Assembly (NCBI RefSeq): GCF_003864295.1
Contig: NZ_BDQK01000006.1
Location: forward strand, 124,001-188,000
Reading direction: 5' to 3'
DNA from: Aphanothece sacrum FPU1
GTDB lineage: Bacteria > Cyanobacteriota > Cyanobacteriia > Cyanobacteriales > Microcystaceae
Length of the DNA: 64,000 bases
Shown here: positions 19,068 through 28,591 of the stretch, one piece after another
Numbering within the stretch: the stretch's first letter is position 1
Layout: every line of letters begins with the position of its first letter
Translations under genes and position numbers: made by a program
Notes under the pieces: model-generated
Told to the model about the DNA's origin: nothing
What the model saw: the letters and a program-made list of their open reading frames with translations, nothing else
Databases searched by the model: none

Positions 19068-20408
19068 TTATCTCTCTTAAAAAAATACTTAAATCAAGGT
19101 TGTTTGCTTGGTTATAATAGTAAAGATTTCTATGATTTAACAAGAGATTATCTAAAAAAAATTAATGATATCAAAAAGAAGAACTTAACTCCTAAAATTT
19201 TATTACTAGAACAAAATGATTATAAATTTTTAGCTGCATTTTTGGCTGGAATTATCGCTGAATGCCCTATTTTTTTAGGTTATAATCAATGGGGACAAAT
19301 AGAATTAGAACAAGTAATTGATTTAGTTCAACCTAATCTAATTATTGGATTAAATATAACAGAACAATTAACCCCTAATTTTACTCTGATTAATTCTGAA
19401 TTATTAAACTTAAAAAATAAGATAATGATTCCCACTGGAGGAACATCAGGAAAAATTCGTTTTACTATTCATACTTGGGAAACTTTATCCGCTTCTGTTA
19501 AAGGATTTACTGATTTTTTTGAGGTTAATACTGTTAATTCTTTTTGTACTTTACCCCTCTATCATGTTAGTGGATTAATGCAGTTTATGCGCTCTTTTTT
19601 AACAGGAGGTAAAATTATTATTTACCCCTATACAAGACTTAAACAAAATGATAAAATAGAGTTAGATTTAAGTGATTTTTTTATTTCTCTTGTGCCAACA
19701 CAATTACAATTTCTATTAGATAATAAGCCTAAATTATTAACTCAATTTAAAACTATTTTATTAGGAGGCGCACCTGCTTGGCCATGTCTTTTGGACACCG
19801 CTAGAAACTATAAATTAAACGTAGCTCCTACTTATGGAATGACAGAAACTGCTTCTCAAATTGTTACCCTAAAACCAGAAAATTTTCTCTCAGGTAATCA
19901 AAGTACAGGTCAGGTTTTGCCTCATGCTAATATTTTAATTGATTCAAAAACAGGCTTGATTAGCATTCAAGCAAAGTCTTTATTTTTAGGTTACTATCCT
20001 CATCAAGAAAACCCTAATCAATTTATGACTGATGATTTAGGATATTTTGATCATGAAAACTATTTATATATTGTGGGTAGAAATAATCAAAAAATCATAA
20101 CTGGTGGGGAAAATGTCTTTCCAAAAGAGATAGAATCTGCTATACTTGAGACAGGATTAGTCAAAGATATTAGTGTTATTGGAATTTTTGATCCTCAATG
20201 GGGACAAGCAGTCACTGCTCTTTATCTACCCAATAACTCCTCAGTTCAAGTAGAAGCAATTAAAGCCTCTATTAATTATAAATTAAGTAAATTTAAACAA
20301 CCTAAATATTGGATTCCTTTAACTCAATTACCGCGAAACCAACAGGGTAAATTAAATTATCAGAAATTAAGAGAAATCGCTCTTACCTATCTAAATTGTA
20401 ATAAATAA
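19053..20408 (+). CDS. menE: 2-succinylbenzoate-CoA ligase (MenE)
   Basis: This AMP-forming acyl-CoA ligase activates o-succinylbenzoate for naphthoquinone synthesis, giving phylloquinone for photosystem I in cyanobacteria. Motifs are the ATP loop IMIPTGGTSGKIRFTIHT (about residues 125-142), CTLPLYHVSGLMQFMRSF, the adenylate motif APTYGMTETASQIVTL, DDLGYFDHENYLYIVGRNNQKIITGGENVFPKEIE split around 20030-20130, and the C-terminal catalytic lysine in LPRNQQGKLNYQKL. The length of 451 fits MenE. The start lies within a MITE terminal repeat, so the native N-terminus may have been altered. No other frame-consistent ATG is nearby. Confidence 0.88.
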   Translation: MLNSLLSLLKKYLNQGCLLGYNSKDFYDLTRDYLKKINDIKKKNLTPKILLLEQNDYKFLAAFLAGIIAECPIFLGYNQWGQIELEQVIDLVQPNLIIGLNITEQLTPNFTLINSELLNLKNKIMIPTGGTSGKIRFTIHTWETLSASVKGFTDFFEVNTVNSFCTLPLYHVSGLMQFMRSFLTGGKIIIYPYTRLKQNDKIELDLSDFFISLVPTQLQFLLDNKPKLLTQFKTILLGGAPAWPCLLDTARNYKLNVAPTYGMTETASQIVTLKPENFLSGNQSTGQVLPHANILIDSKTGLISIQAKSLFLGYYPHQENPNQFMTDDLGYFDHENYLYIVGRNNQKIITGGENVFPKEIESAILETGLVKDISVIGIFDPQWGQAVTALYLPNNSSVQVEAIKASINYKLSKFKQPKYWIPLTQLPRNQQGKLNYQKLREIALTYLNCNK

Positions 20409-20420
20409 AGAAATAATAAA

Positions 20421-20448
20421 GCAGGGAGATAATTGCTCTCGTCCCTGC
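20421..20448. terminator. Bidirectional terminator between menE and petF
   Basis: The stem GCAGGGA (20421-20427) pairs with TCCCTGC (20442-20448), flanked by A-rich sequence on the left and T-rich sequence on the right. It lies between convergent genes, 13 bases after the menE stop, and so can serve both strands. Confidence 0.65.
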
Positions 20449-20499
20449 TATAATTATAGAAATTTGGAATATTTACTACCCCAACGTGCCTATTGTCAC

Positions 20500-21203
<704 letters not shown>

Positions 21204-21506
21204 TTAGAGAACTTCACTTTCTTGGTGAGTCATAATAGTACAATCTCCTGTAGGATAAGCAACGCAAGTCATCACCCATCCGGCAGCTAATTGATCGTCA
21301 TCTAAGAACGCCTGATCGTCTTGATTGGGAGCAGCACCACTTACCAGTTTACCGGCACAGGTTGAACAAGAACCAGCGCGGCAAGAAGAGGGTAAATCTA
21401 GTCCGGCTTCTTCTCCTGCGTCTAAGATGGTCTGATCATCTGCTACCTCAAGTATAGCGTTGATTCCTTCTTCTTCGTTGATCAAAGTAACTTTGTAAGT
21501 TGCCAT
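21204..21506 (-). CDS. petF: Plant-type [2Fe-2S] ferredoxin, second copy
   Basis: This paralog of the neighbouring ferredoxin has about 100 residues when started at MATYKVTL (ATG at 21506). An upstream in-frame ATG at 21524 would add six residues unlike the family. The cluster-binding loop is [13 protein letters not shown], with the fourth cysteine in [12 protein letters not shown]. It differs in an acidic insertion ([13 protein letters not shown]) and a C-terminus [11 protein letters not shown]. The pair probably arose by tandem duplication and may be expressed under different conditions (an inference). A hairpin at 21140-21173 closes the unit. Confidence 0.93.
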   Translation of the reverse strand: MATYKVTLINEEEGINAILEVADDQTILDAGEEAGLDLPSSCRAGSCSTCAGKLVSGAAPNQDDQAFLDDDQLAAGWVMTCVAYPTGDCTIMTHQESEVL

Positions 21507-21706
21507 AAGTGATTCCTGGTTCAAGTGAAACGGCTGTTGTTACCTATGATGGTTTTCATCATAAGTTCCCTTTTTTGATACTATAGGAAAATCATGCTAT
21601 TTTTTAACGAAAGGAGTAAAGAAATTCTTAAATAAATTAATCCATCTTAATTAATTCATCAAGATAATAAGTTTAGATTTTTTTTTATTTTCTGTTTAGT
21701 TTCATA

Positions 21707-21712
21707 TATAAT
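21707..21712 (+). promoter_or_regulatory. Possible -10 box for bvdR
   Basis: TATAAT stands at 21707-21712, about 40 bases before the GTG start of bvdR, in a T-rich context. No good -35 is visible. Confidence 0.3.
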
Positions 21713-21752
21713 CTTTTTAAGATTAATCAATAAAGTTAAAGTTCTAATAATT

Positions 21753-22751
21753 GTGATACTTTCTCATTCTCATCCTCTCAAAATTGGTATTGTTGGTACG
21801 GGATATGCTGCTCAAAGACGGGCTGAAACTTTCCAACAAGATCAGCGATCGCAACTTTGTTTAGTTAGTGGACATACACCCGAAACGGTGAAGACTTTTT
21901 GTCAAACTTATGATATCTCATCAAGGGATTCTTGGCCAACCTTAGTTAAGGACAAAGATATTGATTTAGTGGCTATTTGTAGCATTAATCAAGATCATGG
22001 TATAATTGCTCAAGCTGCTCTAGAAGCGGGAAAACACATCATTTTAGAGTATCCTTTATCTTTAGATGTAGCCCAAGCTAAGTATTTATTAAGTTTAGCT
22101 AATCAAAAAGATAAATTACTCCATGTTGAACATATCGAAATTTTAGGGGCATTGCATCAAACAATTCGTCATTATTTACCTGAGTTGGGAACAATTTTTT
22201 ATGGTCGTTATGTGACCATTGCACCACAAAATCCTGTCCCGCGTCGTTGGACTTATCATCATCAAATGTTCGGGTTTCCTTTTAAAGCTGCCTTACCTCG
22301 TTTTCATCGTTTTACTGATTTATTTGGGGAGGTAAAATCTATTACTTGTCATTCCCGTTATTGGGATACTCTAGAAGATGGATATTATAAGGCTTCTTTA
22401 TGTGATGCTAAATTACAGTTTAATCAAGGGTTAAGTGTGGATATAATATATGGCAAAGGTGAAGTTTTTCATCAAAGCGATCGCACCTTGGAATTATGGG
22501 GAGATCAGGGTAAATTAATATTTGAAGGAGATCAGGGAAAATTAATTACAAAAGAGGGAACAAAAAGTATTGAATTAGGGAGTCGTCGGGGTTTATTTGC
22601 TCAAGATACTATTATGGTTTTAGAGCATTTATTTGAGGGTAAACCCCTTTATATTAGTCCTAAATCTAGTCTTTATGCTTTGCAAGTTGCTGATGCTGCT
22701 GAACAGTCTTCTCGTTTAGGAAAAACTGTATTTTTAAATGAATACGATTAA
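21753..22751 (+). CDS. bvdR: Biliverdin reductase
   Basis: This enzyme of the Gfo/Idh/MocA fold reduces biliverdin IX-alpha to bilirubin with NAD(P)H. In cyanobacteria it affects phycobiliprotein assembly. The Rossmann motif KIGIVGTGYAAQRRAETF opens the protein. It is followed by INQDHGIIAQAALEAGKHIILEYPLSL, LLHVEHIEILGALHQTIR and QNPVPRRWTYHHQMFGFPFKAALPR (each seen between about 21960 and 22300), all close to the Synechocystis BvdR pattern. The C-terminal SRRGLFAQDT and SLYALQVADAAEQS also agree. The length of 332 fits. The start is a GTG at 21753. HIP1 octamers lie at 21845 and 22477. Confidence 0.88.
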   Translation: MILSHSHPLKIGIVGTGYAAQRRAETFQQDQRSQLCLVSGHTPETVKTFCQTYDISSRDSWPTLVKDKDIDLVAICSINQDHGIIAQAALEAGKHIILEYPLSLDVAQAKYLLSLANQKDKLLHVEHIEILGALHQTIRHYLPELGTIFYGRYVTIAPQNPVPRRWTYHHQMFGFPFKAALPRFHRFTDLFGEVKSITCHSRYWDTLEDGYYKASLCDAKLQFNQGLSVDIIYGKGEVFHQSDRTLELWGDQGKLIFEGDQGKLITKEGTKSIELGSRRGLFAQDTIMVLEHLFEGKPLYISPKSSLYALQVADAAEQSSRLGKTVFLNEYD

Positions 22752-22761
22752 GTCGTTAGAT

Positions 22762-23304
22762 TTAAACTGCGACATCTTTTAAGGAAGCTAAATAGGCCGT
22801 TTTTGAGTCCCAAGTAATGCTAGAAACCCGCATTTCTGCCATAATTAAATGACCCCCAGGACGAAAAATTGTTACCTGTGTACCTTCGTCTGCGATGGGT
22901 AATCCTAAAAAATAATTGATTAATTCAGATTTAGGACGGGCAAATAATTTCGCTGCGGCAGTATTAACAAACTTAACTTTTCCTTCATCATTAATAAGCA
23001 CTAATCCTTCTGTTACCCCTTCTAGAATTCGTTGAAAATCTTTTTTAGTAAGTCCTAGATTATCGGGATTTTTCAGTTGTTCAATAACTTGATCTTTTGC
23101 TTCTAACATTTGTTTAATTTTGTTATTTTCTTGACTCTGTTGAGCAATAAATTCCTCTGTTATGGTTAGCTTATCTGTCTTTTTCCCTTTTTCCTCTATA
23201 GTTAGTTCTCCTTGAGACGATACTTTCTCAAAAGATGAGTTATTATCAAGCACAAAAATATTAGAGACAAGAGCATCTAATAACTTGTCAAGCTGCAACT
23301 TCAT
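22762..23304 (-). CDS. PAS domain protein
   Basis: This 180-residue protein has a variable N-terminal part (1-55), a short coiled-coil (about 55-80: EFIAQQSQENNKIKQMLEAKDQVIEQLKN lies in this area) and a C-terminal PAS domain (about 88-178). The PAS domain shows RILEGVTEGLVLINDEGKVKFVN, AAAKLFARPKSELINYFLG and TAYLASLKDV. No histidine kinase, GGDEF or other output domain is fused, so it is a stand-alone sensor or adaptor with unknown ligand and partner. It ends 10 bases from bvdR, on the opposite strand. Confidence 0.8.
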   Translation of the reverse strand: MKLQLDKLLDALVSNIFVLDNNSSFEKVSSQGELTIEEKGKKTDKLTITEEFIAQQSQENNKIKQMLEAKDQVIEQLKNPDNLGLTKKDFQRILEGVTEGLVLINDEGKVKFVNTAAAKLFARPKSELINYFLGLPIADEGTQVTIFRPGGHLIMAEMRVSSITWDSKTAYLASLKDVAV

Positions 23305-23651
23305 TGGGATTAGGAAATGATTGGTATGCTTTTACAATATCATCAGTTTAACTGCTTTTCTGTACAAGATGTCACATTATTGATTAACTGAATAAATGAA
23401 TTAATGATATATTTATAAGGCTACAATGCTCATTCTGTAGTCGTTATAGGAGATAAAAGTAGGTAATTATTTTTTAGATAACTTCTTTGACTAATATTAA
23501 AAACTTCCGATTTTTGTTATATTATAGGCAGTTGAGATAAATGCAGTTTTGGACAATTTTGGGATAATCAATATCCACTTTACTAAGTGGAAATAGGGAT
23601 CACAGTTAAAGTAACAGTTTCTATCATAAACAAATGTTTGTAGTAAGCTAT

Positions 23652-23694
23652 TTAGGGCTTGAAAGCATTGTAGAATTTTATGTTCAAGCCCTAA
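23652..23694. repeat. Hairpin repeat
   Basis: Eleven-base arms TTAGGGCTTGA and TCAAGCCCTAA enclose about 21 bases. It stands in a gene-free stretch (23305-24011) that also holds the element at 23715-23805, a partial family-B repeat end (about 23812-23838), a tandem TTAACAG/TTATCAG tract (about 23870-23900) and further GGCTTGAAAC-like fragments. No gene is supported in the stretch. Confidence 0.6.
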
Positions 23695-23714
23695 CTCGAC
23701 TTAGCCCACCTTTG

Positions 23715-23805
23715 CGGGCGTTGCTGATTGATGGTATGATTTTTATCTCGCGCAAAGAATCAACGCAAAAAATTGCTGTTTCATACTCCGATTCAGCAAC
23801 GCCCG
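23715..23805. mobile_element. MITE-like repeat, family C
   Basis: This 91-base element begins CGGGCGTTGCTGATTGATGG and ends with its imperfect reverse complement, ATTCAGCAACGCCCG. The 25-base arms differ at only a few positions. No coding sequence. An 82-codon open frame running across this hairpin is considered spurious. Confidence 0.65.
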
Positions 23806-24011
23806 TTTTCGTAAGCCTCTACGCATTTAAACTGTATATTGGCAAAGCGCGGAAACAAACCGTCATTTCAGTTAACAGTTAACAGTTATCAGTTATCAGT
23901 TACTACCGCAAACAAGTCGGTAGCTTGAAACAACGAATATTTTTATTTCTATCCTCTTGCTCATAGGAGGCTTGAAACCTTTTTTTTTGGTCAAACTATC
24001 ATCCCATCACT

Positions 24012-25301
24012 TCATGAGTCTTCTTTCGGTTCAGGTAGTTTAACTAGAGAAATTTGACCATTTTCTTTAGGTGTATGACTACTGAATTGTCCCATAATTT
24101 TTGTTACATCTACCCCCGTTGTTTCTTTTAACTGCTCAACAAAAGAAGCAATTTTAGGAATATTATTTCCCTGACTTCCATCAATAACAGTCACATTGTT
24201 AATATCTACCTCTGGAACACTATCAGCAATAATTTTTAATAGGGATTCAAGTTTCTGAAAGAGAAAGATTTCTTTAGCACTAGGGCCAGCCGCTTTCCAA
24301 GATAAAGCTAATTGTGTTTTACCTTCAGCTTCAGCTTTGCCATCTTCAATAATACTAGCAGCTTCTCCTCTTGCTTTAGCAATTTTTTGTTGACAATCTG
24401 CTTCAGCAGGAGCAATAACATCAGCTTCTAATTGTTGCTCTACTTGTTTAATTCTTTCTGTTTGTACTTTAACTTCTGCTTCAACTTTTGATAATTCTGC
24501 CATGACTACAGATTCAACTTCAGCTATCATTGCAGTCCGCTTTGTTTGAGTATCTCTAACTCGTTTTTCCGCATCAGCTTTAGCAATTTCTAAATCCCTT
24601 TCTATTTGTCTTAAAGCGGTATTTCTTCTATTAGCTGAATCTTGAATAATTGACTGAGAATTTGCTTTTGCTTCAGCAATTCTAGCATCCCGAAATAACT
24701 CTGCTTGTTGCTTTCTTCCAATAGAATCAAGATAGTGGACATTATCAGAAATTGTTTGAATTTGCAAACTATCTAAAACCAATCCTAATTTCTCTAAATC
24801 ATCTTCTGCTTCTTCTAATAAACTTTTCGCAAAGGCAATTTGATCCGCATTAGCTTGTTCTGGGGTAAGATTAGCTAAAACTCCTCTTAAATTTCCTTCT
24901 AAAGTTTCTTTTGCTAACTGTTCAATATCTTTGCGTTTTTTCCCTAACAATCTTTCAATGGCATTATAAATTAATGGTTCTTCTCCTGCTACTTTAATAT
25001 TAGCGACACCTGCTACGGTTAAAGGAACACCTCCTTTAGCATAAGCATGAGAAACCTTAAGATCAATAATCATATTAGTTAAGTCCATTTTAAAGACTTC
25101 TTCAACTAAAGGAACTCGTAGACTACTACCACCTTTTACTAAACGATAACCAATTTTCCCTCCCGTTGGTGTTGTCTGACTACTTCCCGCAAAAATTAAT
25201 ACTTCACTGGGTTGACAAATATAGTAATAGTTACGGATGACTAATAAACTAGCACCTGTTCCTAATCCCAAAAATCCTAATAAAAAAGCAATGAGTTCCA
25301 T
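24012..25301 (-). CDS. Flotillin/SPFH-domain membrane protein (second of pair)
   Basis: This 429-residue scaffold protein has an N-terminal membrane anchor (LIAFLLGFLGLGTGASLLVI) and an SPFH/PHB domain (about 40-190), with YRLVKGGSSLRVPLVEEV and VAGVANIKVAG. A long Ala/Glu-rich coiled coil follows (about 190-340; AEAKANSQ, AEVESVVMAELSKVEAEVK). The C-terminal flotillin tail includes VTVIDGSQGNNIPK. Flotillins form ring- or raft-like membrane assemblies. It is the third gene of an nfeD-flotillin-flotillin unit, 64 bases after its paralog. The closest characterised relatives are YuaG/FloT-type proteins; the substrate processes are unknown. Confidence 0.87.
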   Translation of the reverse strand: MELIAFLLGFLGLGTGASLLVIRNYYYICQPSEVLIFAGSSQTTPTGGKIGYRLVKGGSSLRVPLVEEVFKMDLTNMIIDLKVSHAYAKGGVPLTVAGVANIKVAGEEPLIYNAIERLLGKKRKDIEQLAKETLEGNLRGVLANLTPEQANADQIAFAKSLLEEAEDDLEKLGLVLDSLQIQTISDNVHYLDSIGRKQQAELFRDARIAEAKANSQSIIQDSANRRNTALRQIERDLEIAKADAEKRVRDTQTKRTAMIAEVESVVMAELSKVEAEVKVQTERIKQVEQQLEADVIAPAEADCQQKIAKARGEAASIIEDGKAEAEGKTQLALSWKAAGPSAKEIFLFQKLESLLKIIADSVPEVDINNVTVIDGSQGNNIPKIASFVEQLKETTGVDVTKIMGQFSSHTPKENGQISLVKLPEPKEDS

Positions 25302-25365
25302 TTTACATCTCCTTTGATCACTAATAATATACGAACTTTTCTATTATGACTTTAATTATGACCAC

Positions 25366-26712
25366 CTACTTATGAGTGAGAATATCAATAACATTAATTC
25401 CCAAGGTTTTAGCAGCACTTTCAAAAAATTTCTCAAGAATTTCTAAGTAAACTTTAAGTAAAACAGACACAGATTTTCCATCTCCATTATCAATCACTGT
25501 TATGTGATTAAGATGAAGTTTAGCCGGAATTTTTGTCGCTTGTTGTAATACTTCTTCTAGTTGTTCAATTAAGAATAATTCTGAAGCTTCTTGTCCCATA
25601 TCTCGCCAAACTTGAGCAAACATATCATTCACTAAGGCAGCAGCTTTGGCATTTTCTTCATAACTTGCTGCATCTCCTTTGGCTTTTAATTGTGATGCTT
25701 TTTGTTGTGCTTCTGCGGGTAAAACTTCATCCGCTTGTAACCGTAATCTCTCTAATTCTGCCCTAACTTTTTGTAGTTGTTGTTCTACTTTAGCTCGTCT
25801 TTCTTTCGCCGCAGCAATAGTGATTTCTTCTTCAGATTTTGCCTTTTGTTCGAGTCTAGCTTTGAGTTTTCTCAGTTCATTTTGTTTCTCTAAAATGATA
25901 ATTTGATCCTGAGTTTGTGCTACTTTAGCCTGTTCGTCACATTGAGCTTCTATCTTCTCAGCTTCGCTCAAAGCATCAGATTCAGCAATTTCTGCATCCC
26001 TAATAATTAAAGCAATTTGTTCTCGACTTAAAGAGTTTAAATAACCTACATCATCAGAGATATTTTGAATCTTTAAGGTATCAATTTCTATACCTAATTT
26101 CATCAAATCTTTTCTGATATCTGAAGTGATTCTCTCAGCAAATTTTAAGGTATCTTCGTTTACTTGTTCCGGGGTTAAAGTAGCAACTACTGCTCTTAAA
26201 TTCCCTTCTAATGTTTCTTTCGCTACCCTAATAATTTCTTGGCGATCGCGTCCTAAAAATCGTTCAATTGCATTACCTACAATAGTAGGATTACTTGATA
26301 CTTTAACATTAGCAATAGCTTGAATATTGATGGGGGTTCCTCCTTTAGAATAAGCTTGTTTAATCTCCACTCTAATGGGAGTAGTTGTAACATCAATTCG
26401 TTTAACTGTTTCCACAATAGGAATACGAATTCCTCGTCCCCCTGTTAAGACTCGATAACCAACTTCTTGACCTTTTTTATTTTTCCATTTTCTGCCACAC
26501 AAAATAACAACTTCGTTGGGTTTACAAATACATAAAAATGATTTAATAAACCAAACTGACAAAATTGATCCAAATATAAATAATGCAAAGGGTAAAACGA
26601 TTAAACTTAATGAGGAATTATCTGATTTATTAGGGGTTACAGGTTGATAAGGATCACTTGCAGGAACTTGAGTAATTAGGGTTTGTTTTGTTGTAAATGA
26701 TTGAATGGTCAT
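25366..26712 (-). CDS. Flotillin/SPFH-domain membrane protein (first of pair)
   Basis: This 448-residue paralog of the next gene begins with a soluble 30-residue leader, then one membrane segment (SLSLIVLPFALFIFGSILSV). The SPFH domain (about 65-220) contains YRVLTGGRGIRIPIVETV, IQAIANVKVSSNP and RVAKETLEGNLRAVVATLTPEQ. A coiled coil rich in EAQ/AEI repeats (about 220-370) follows, then a flotillin C-terminus with HITVIDNGDGKSV. The two paralogs keep the same ETLEGNLR block. Close spacing to nfeD (19 bases) indicates co-transcription and probably a hetero-oligomeric scaffold (an inference). Confidence 0.87.
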   Translation of the reverse strand: MTIQSFTTKQTLITQVPASDPYQPVTPNKSDNSSLSLIVLPFALFIFGSILSVWFIKSFLCICKPNEVVILCGRKWKNKKGQEVGYRVLTGGRGIRIPIVETVKRIDVTTTPIRVEIKQAYSKGGTPINIQAIANVKVSSNPTIVGNAIERFLGRDRQEIIRVAKETLEGNLRAVVATLTPEQVNEDTLKFAERITSDIRKDLMKLGIEIDTLKIQNISDDVGYLNSLSREQIALIIRDAEIAESDALSEAEKIEAQCDEQAKVAQTQDQIIILEKQNELRKLKARLEQKAKSEEEITIAAAKERRAKVEQQLQKVRAELERLRLQADEVLPAEAQQKASQLKAKGDAASYEENAKAAALVNDMFAQVWRDMGQEASELFLIEQLEEVLQQATKIPAKLHLNHITVIDNGDGKSVSVLLKVYLEILEKFFESAAKTLGINVIDILTHK

Positions 26713-26731
26713 GATTAATTATCCTAAGTTA

Positions 26732-27079
26732 TTAGTTGTTAAAGTTTCTTAATTCACTTTCTGGAATGACCCAGATTTTGTTACTTTGCACTTCTGTAAT
26801 TAAGACTTTTTCTCCTACTTCAAATTGATGAGTTAAATGGCTAACCGCTTTAAAGTAACGGGTATTGCCTTCAAAAATTACTCTTACTTTTCCTTTGCTA
26901 TCTTGATCAAATGGAATCTCTACAACTCCAATTAAACCGACTAAATTATCAAAATCAATGAAACTATTTATCACGGTATTTTGTCTCTGTAATTTGAGAA
27001 TTATTAGAAAAAGACCCCCTATACCAATACCGATTAAAATGGAAATTAGAGCTAATCTGAGTAGTTCTTGTTGATTCAT
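26732..27079 (-). CDS. NfeD-like membrane protein
   Basis: This 115-residue protein has one N-terminal membrane helix (LISILIGIGIGGLFLIIL) and a C-terminal OB-fold of the NfeD type. The fold shows LVGLIGVVEIPFDQDSKGKVRV and HQFEVGEKVLITEVQSNKIWVIPE. Short NfeD proteins are encoded next to flotillins in many bacteria, where they are thought to cooperate in membrane organisation. This one is first in the operon, 19 bases before the first flotillin gene. It has no serine protease (ClpP-like) domain, unlike long NfeD. Confidence 0.83.
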   Translation of the reverse strand: MNQQELLRLALISILIGIGIGGLFLIILKLQRQNTVINSFIDFDNLVGLIGVVEIPFDQDSKGKVRVIFEGNTRYFKAVSHLTHQFEVGEKVLITEVQSNKIWVIPESELRNFNN

Positions 27080-27213
27080 TATTCCTTCCCTTCATGTTTA
27101 ATAAACTCCCTGATTATTTACTGAATTGTAAGAATTAAAAGGATAAGCTTAAAACTAAAGTTTATTGATTTTTAATGACAAAAAATTTTGATGATAATAG
27201 CAAGAAGAAGTAA

Positions 27214-27277
27214 TAGGGGGCGGGTTTATTTAACTTTTTTGTGAGAATCATTGATTTATGTAAAAAACCGGCCCCTA
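27214..27277. repeat. Imperfect inverted repeat in a gene-free stretch
   Basis: Left arm TAGGGGGCGGGTTT and right arm AAACCGGCCCCTA pair imperfectly across a loop of about 37 bases. The surrounding gene-free interval 27080-27670 also has a C-rich CTCCGG/CTCCCCTGC tract (27451-27487) like that in the family-B repeat at 2349. No gene is supported there. Confidence 0.5.
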
Positions 27278-27670
27278 CAAATTTTATGTAATTAATTTTG
27301 TCTATCTACTTAATCACTGATTAACTCGAATTATTCTCCTTAAACCTCTCTACGCATGAATCTGATAAACATAGTTAAGAATCAAATTTGCTATAAGTAG
27401 TCGGACATAAATAAACAATACTATGTTAAGAAATGTAACTAGGTTGTAACCCCTCTCCCTGCTCCGGCGCTCCCCTGCTCCCCTGCTCACTTCACCGTAA
27501 CGTTTATTTTTGTTCAGTTACTTACTGCCATGCTAAAGCATTATCAAAAAAAAAACAATAACAACTTAATTTATCTTTACGTTATGTTTGTTTCTATCAG
27601 GTTTTCTTATTTTTCATAAACTTCATATTATTCATAAAAATCGGATCAAATTATAGAATAAAATTCTATC

Positions 27671-28576
27671 TTAGCGACGATAAGCCATCGCAAATCGGTC
27701 AATTCCTGCTAAATCAGGACATATATTAATCTCAATAAAATTATTAGAATTTTTTAATAATTTAGAGATAATTTCTCCCTGTCCTGCCATCATTTCAATT
27801 AACCAAATCCCACCAGAAATGATATAATCAGGGGATGTATTGATTAAATAACGGATAGAATCTAATCCATCCTCACCTCCATCTAATGCTAAAGAAGGTT
27901 CATGTTCTCTCACTTCCGGTTGAAGTTGAGAAAGGGTTTTTGTAGGAATATAAGGAGGGTTAGACACCATCCCGCTAATTTTTCCTCGAAACTCCTGGAG
28001 AGGACTCCACCAAAATCCATGATAAAAGTTAATTATGTCAGAAAATCCTAAATCTTGGCTGTTTTCGGCGGCAATAGCTAAAGCATCTCTACTGGTATCT
28101 ACAGCATGAATAGTAGCGTCAGGGAACATCTGAGCGAGTCCTAAAGAAATCGCACCACTTCCCGTCCCTAAATCAACCCAATGCCCTAATTCTAAACCCT
28201 TGATGGGGCTTTTTTGTGTTGCTGCAACTGCCAAATCAATAATTAATTCAGTTTCGGGACGAGGAATAAGAACACTAGGGGATACTTTGAGACGAAAATT
28301 ACGCCAAGGAGTAACACCGACTAAGTATTGAACCGGAACCCTTTTATTAACACGAAGTTGCCATAATTTGGTTAATTCAGATAAAGAAAATTTAAGGGGA
28401 ATTTGTGATTGTTGCTTAAACGATTCTAGACGTAAAGAAAGTGTATCTAATGGGGCAACTTCTTGCAATAACCAGTCTACTTCTTGAGCCGAAATATTAA
28501 AGGTAATTGCTTCTTGTTTCGCCCAATTTCGCCATTTAACCAACTCTTGACCGGATACAATTGGCGAGTTTAACAT
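27671..28576 (-). CDS. prmC: Peptide chain release factor N5-glutamine methyltransferase
   Basis: This SAM-dependent enzyme methylates the GGQ glutamine of release factors RF1/RF2. The SAM-binding site reads WVDLGTGSGAISLGLAQ (about residues 127-143), and the catalytic glutamine-binding motif is SNPPYIPTKTL (about 195-205). The N-terminal helical RF-recognition domain includes VPVQYLVGVTPWRNFRL and VLIPRPETELIIDLAV. The length of 301 is typical. The gene follows a tic22-like gene after 15 bases, so they are co-transcribed. Confidence 0.94.
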   Translation of the reverse strand: MLNSPIVSGQELVKWRNWAKQEAITFNISAQEVDWLLQEVAPLDTLSLRLESFKQQSQIPLKFSLSELTKLWQLRVNKRVPVQYLVGVTPWRNFRLKVSPSVLIPRPETELIIDLAVAATQKSPIKGLELGHWVDLGTGSGAISLGLAQMFPDATIHAVDTSRDALAIAAENSQDLGFSDIINFYHGFWWSPLQEFRGKISGMVSNPPYIPTKTLSQLQPEVREHEPSLALDGGEDGLDSIRYLINTSPDYIISGGIWLIEMMAGQGEIISKLLKNSNNFIEINICPDLAGIDRFAMAYRR

Positions 28577-28591
28577 TAGTTTAAAGTCAGA

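Noticed and set aside
23634-23882. 82-codon frame in the repeat cluster
   Set aside because: It runs through two inverted-repeat elements; the protein-like appearance comes from the repeats.
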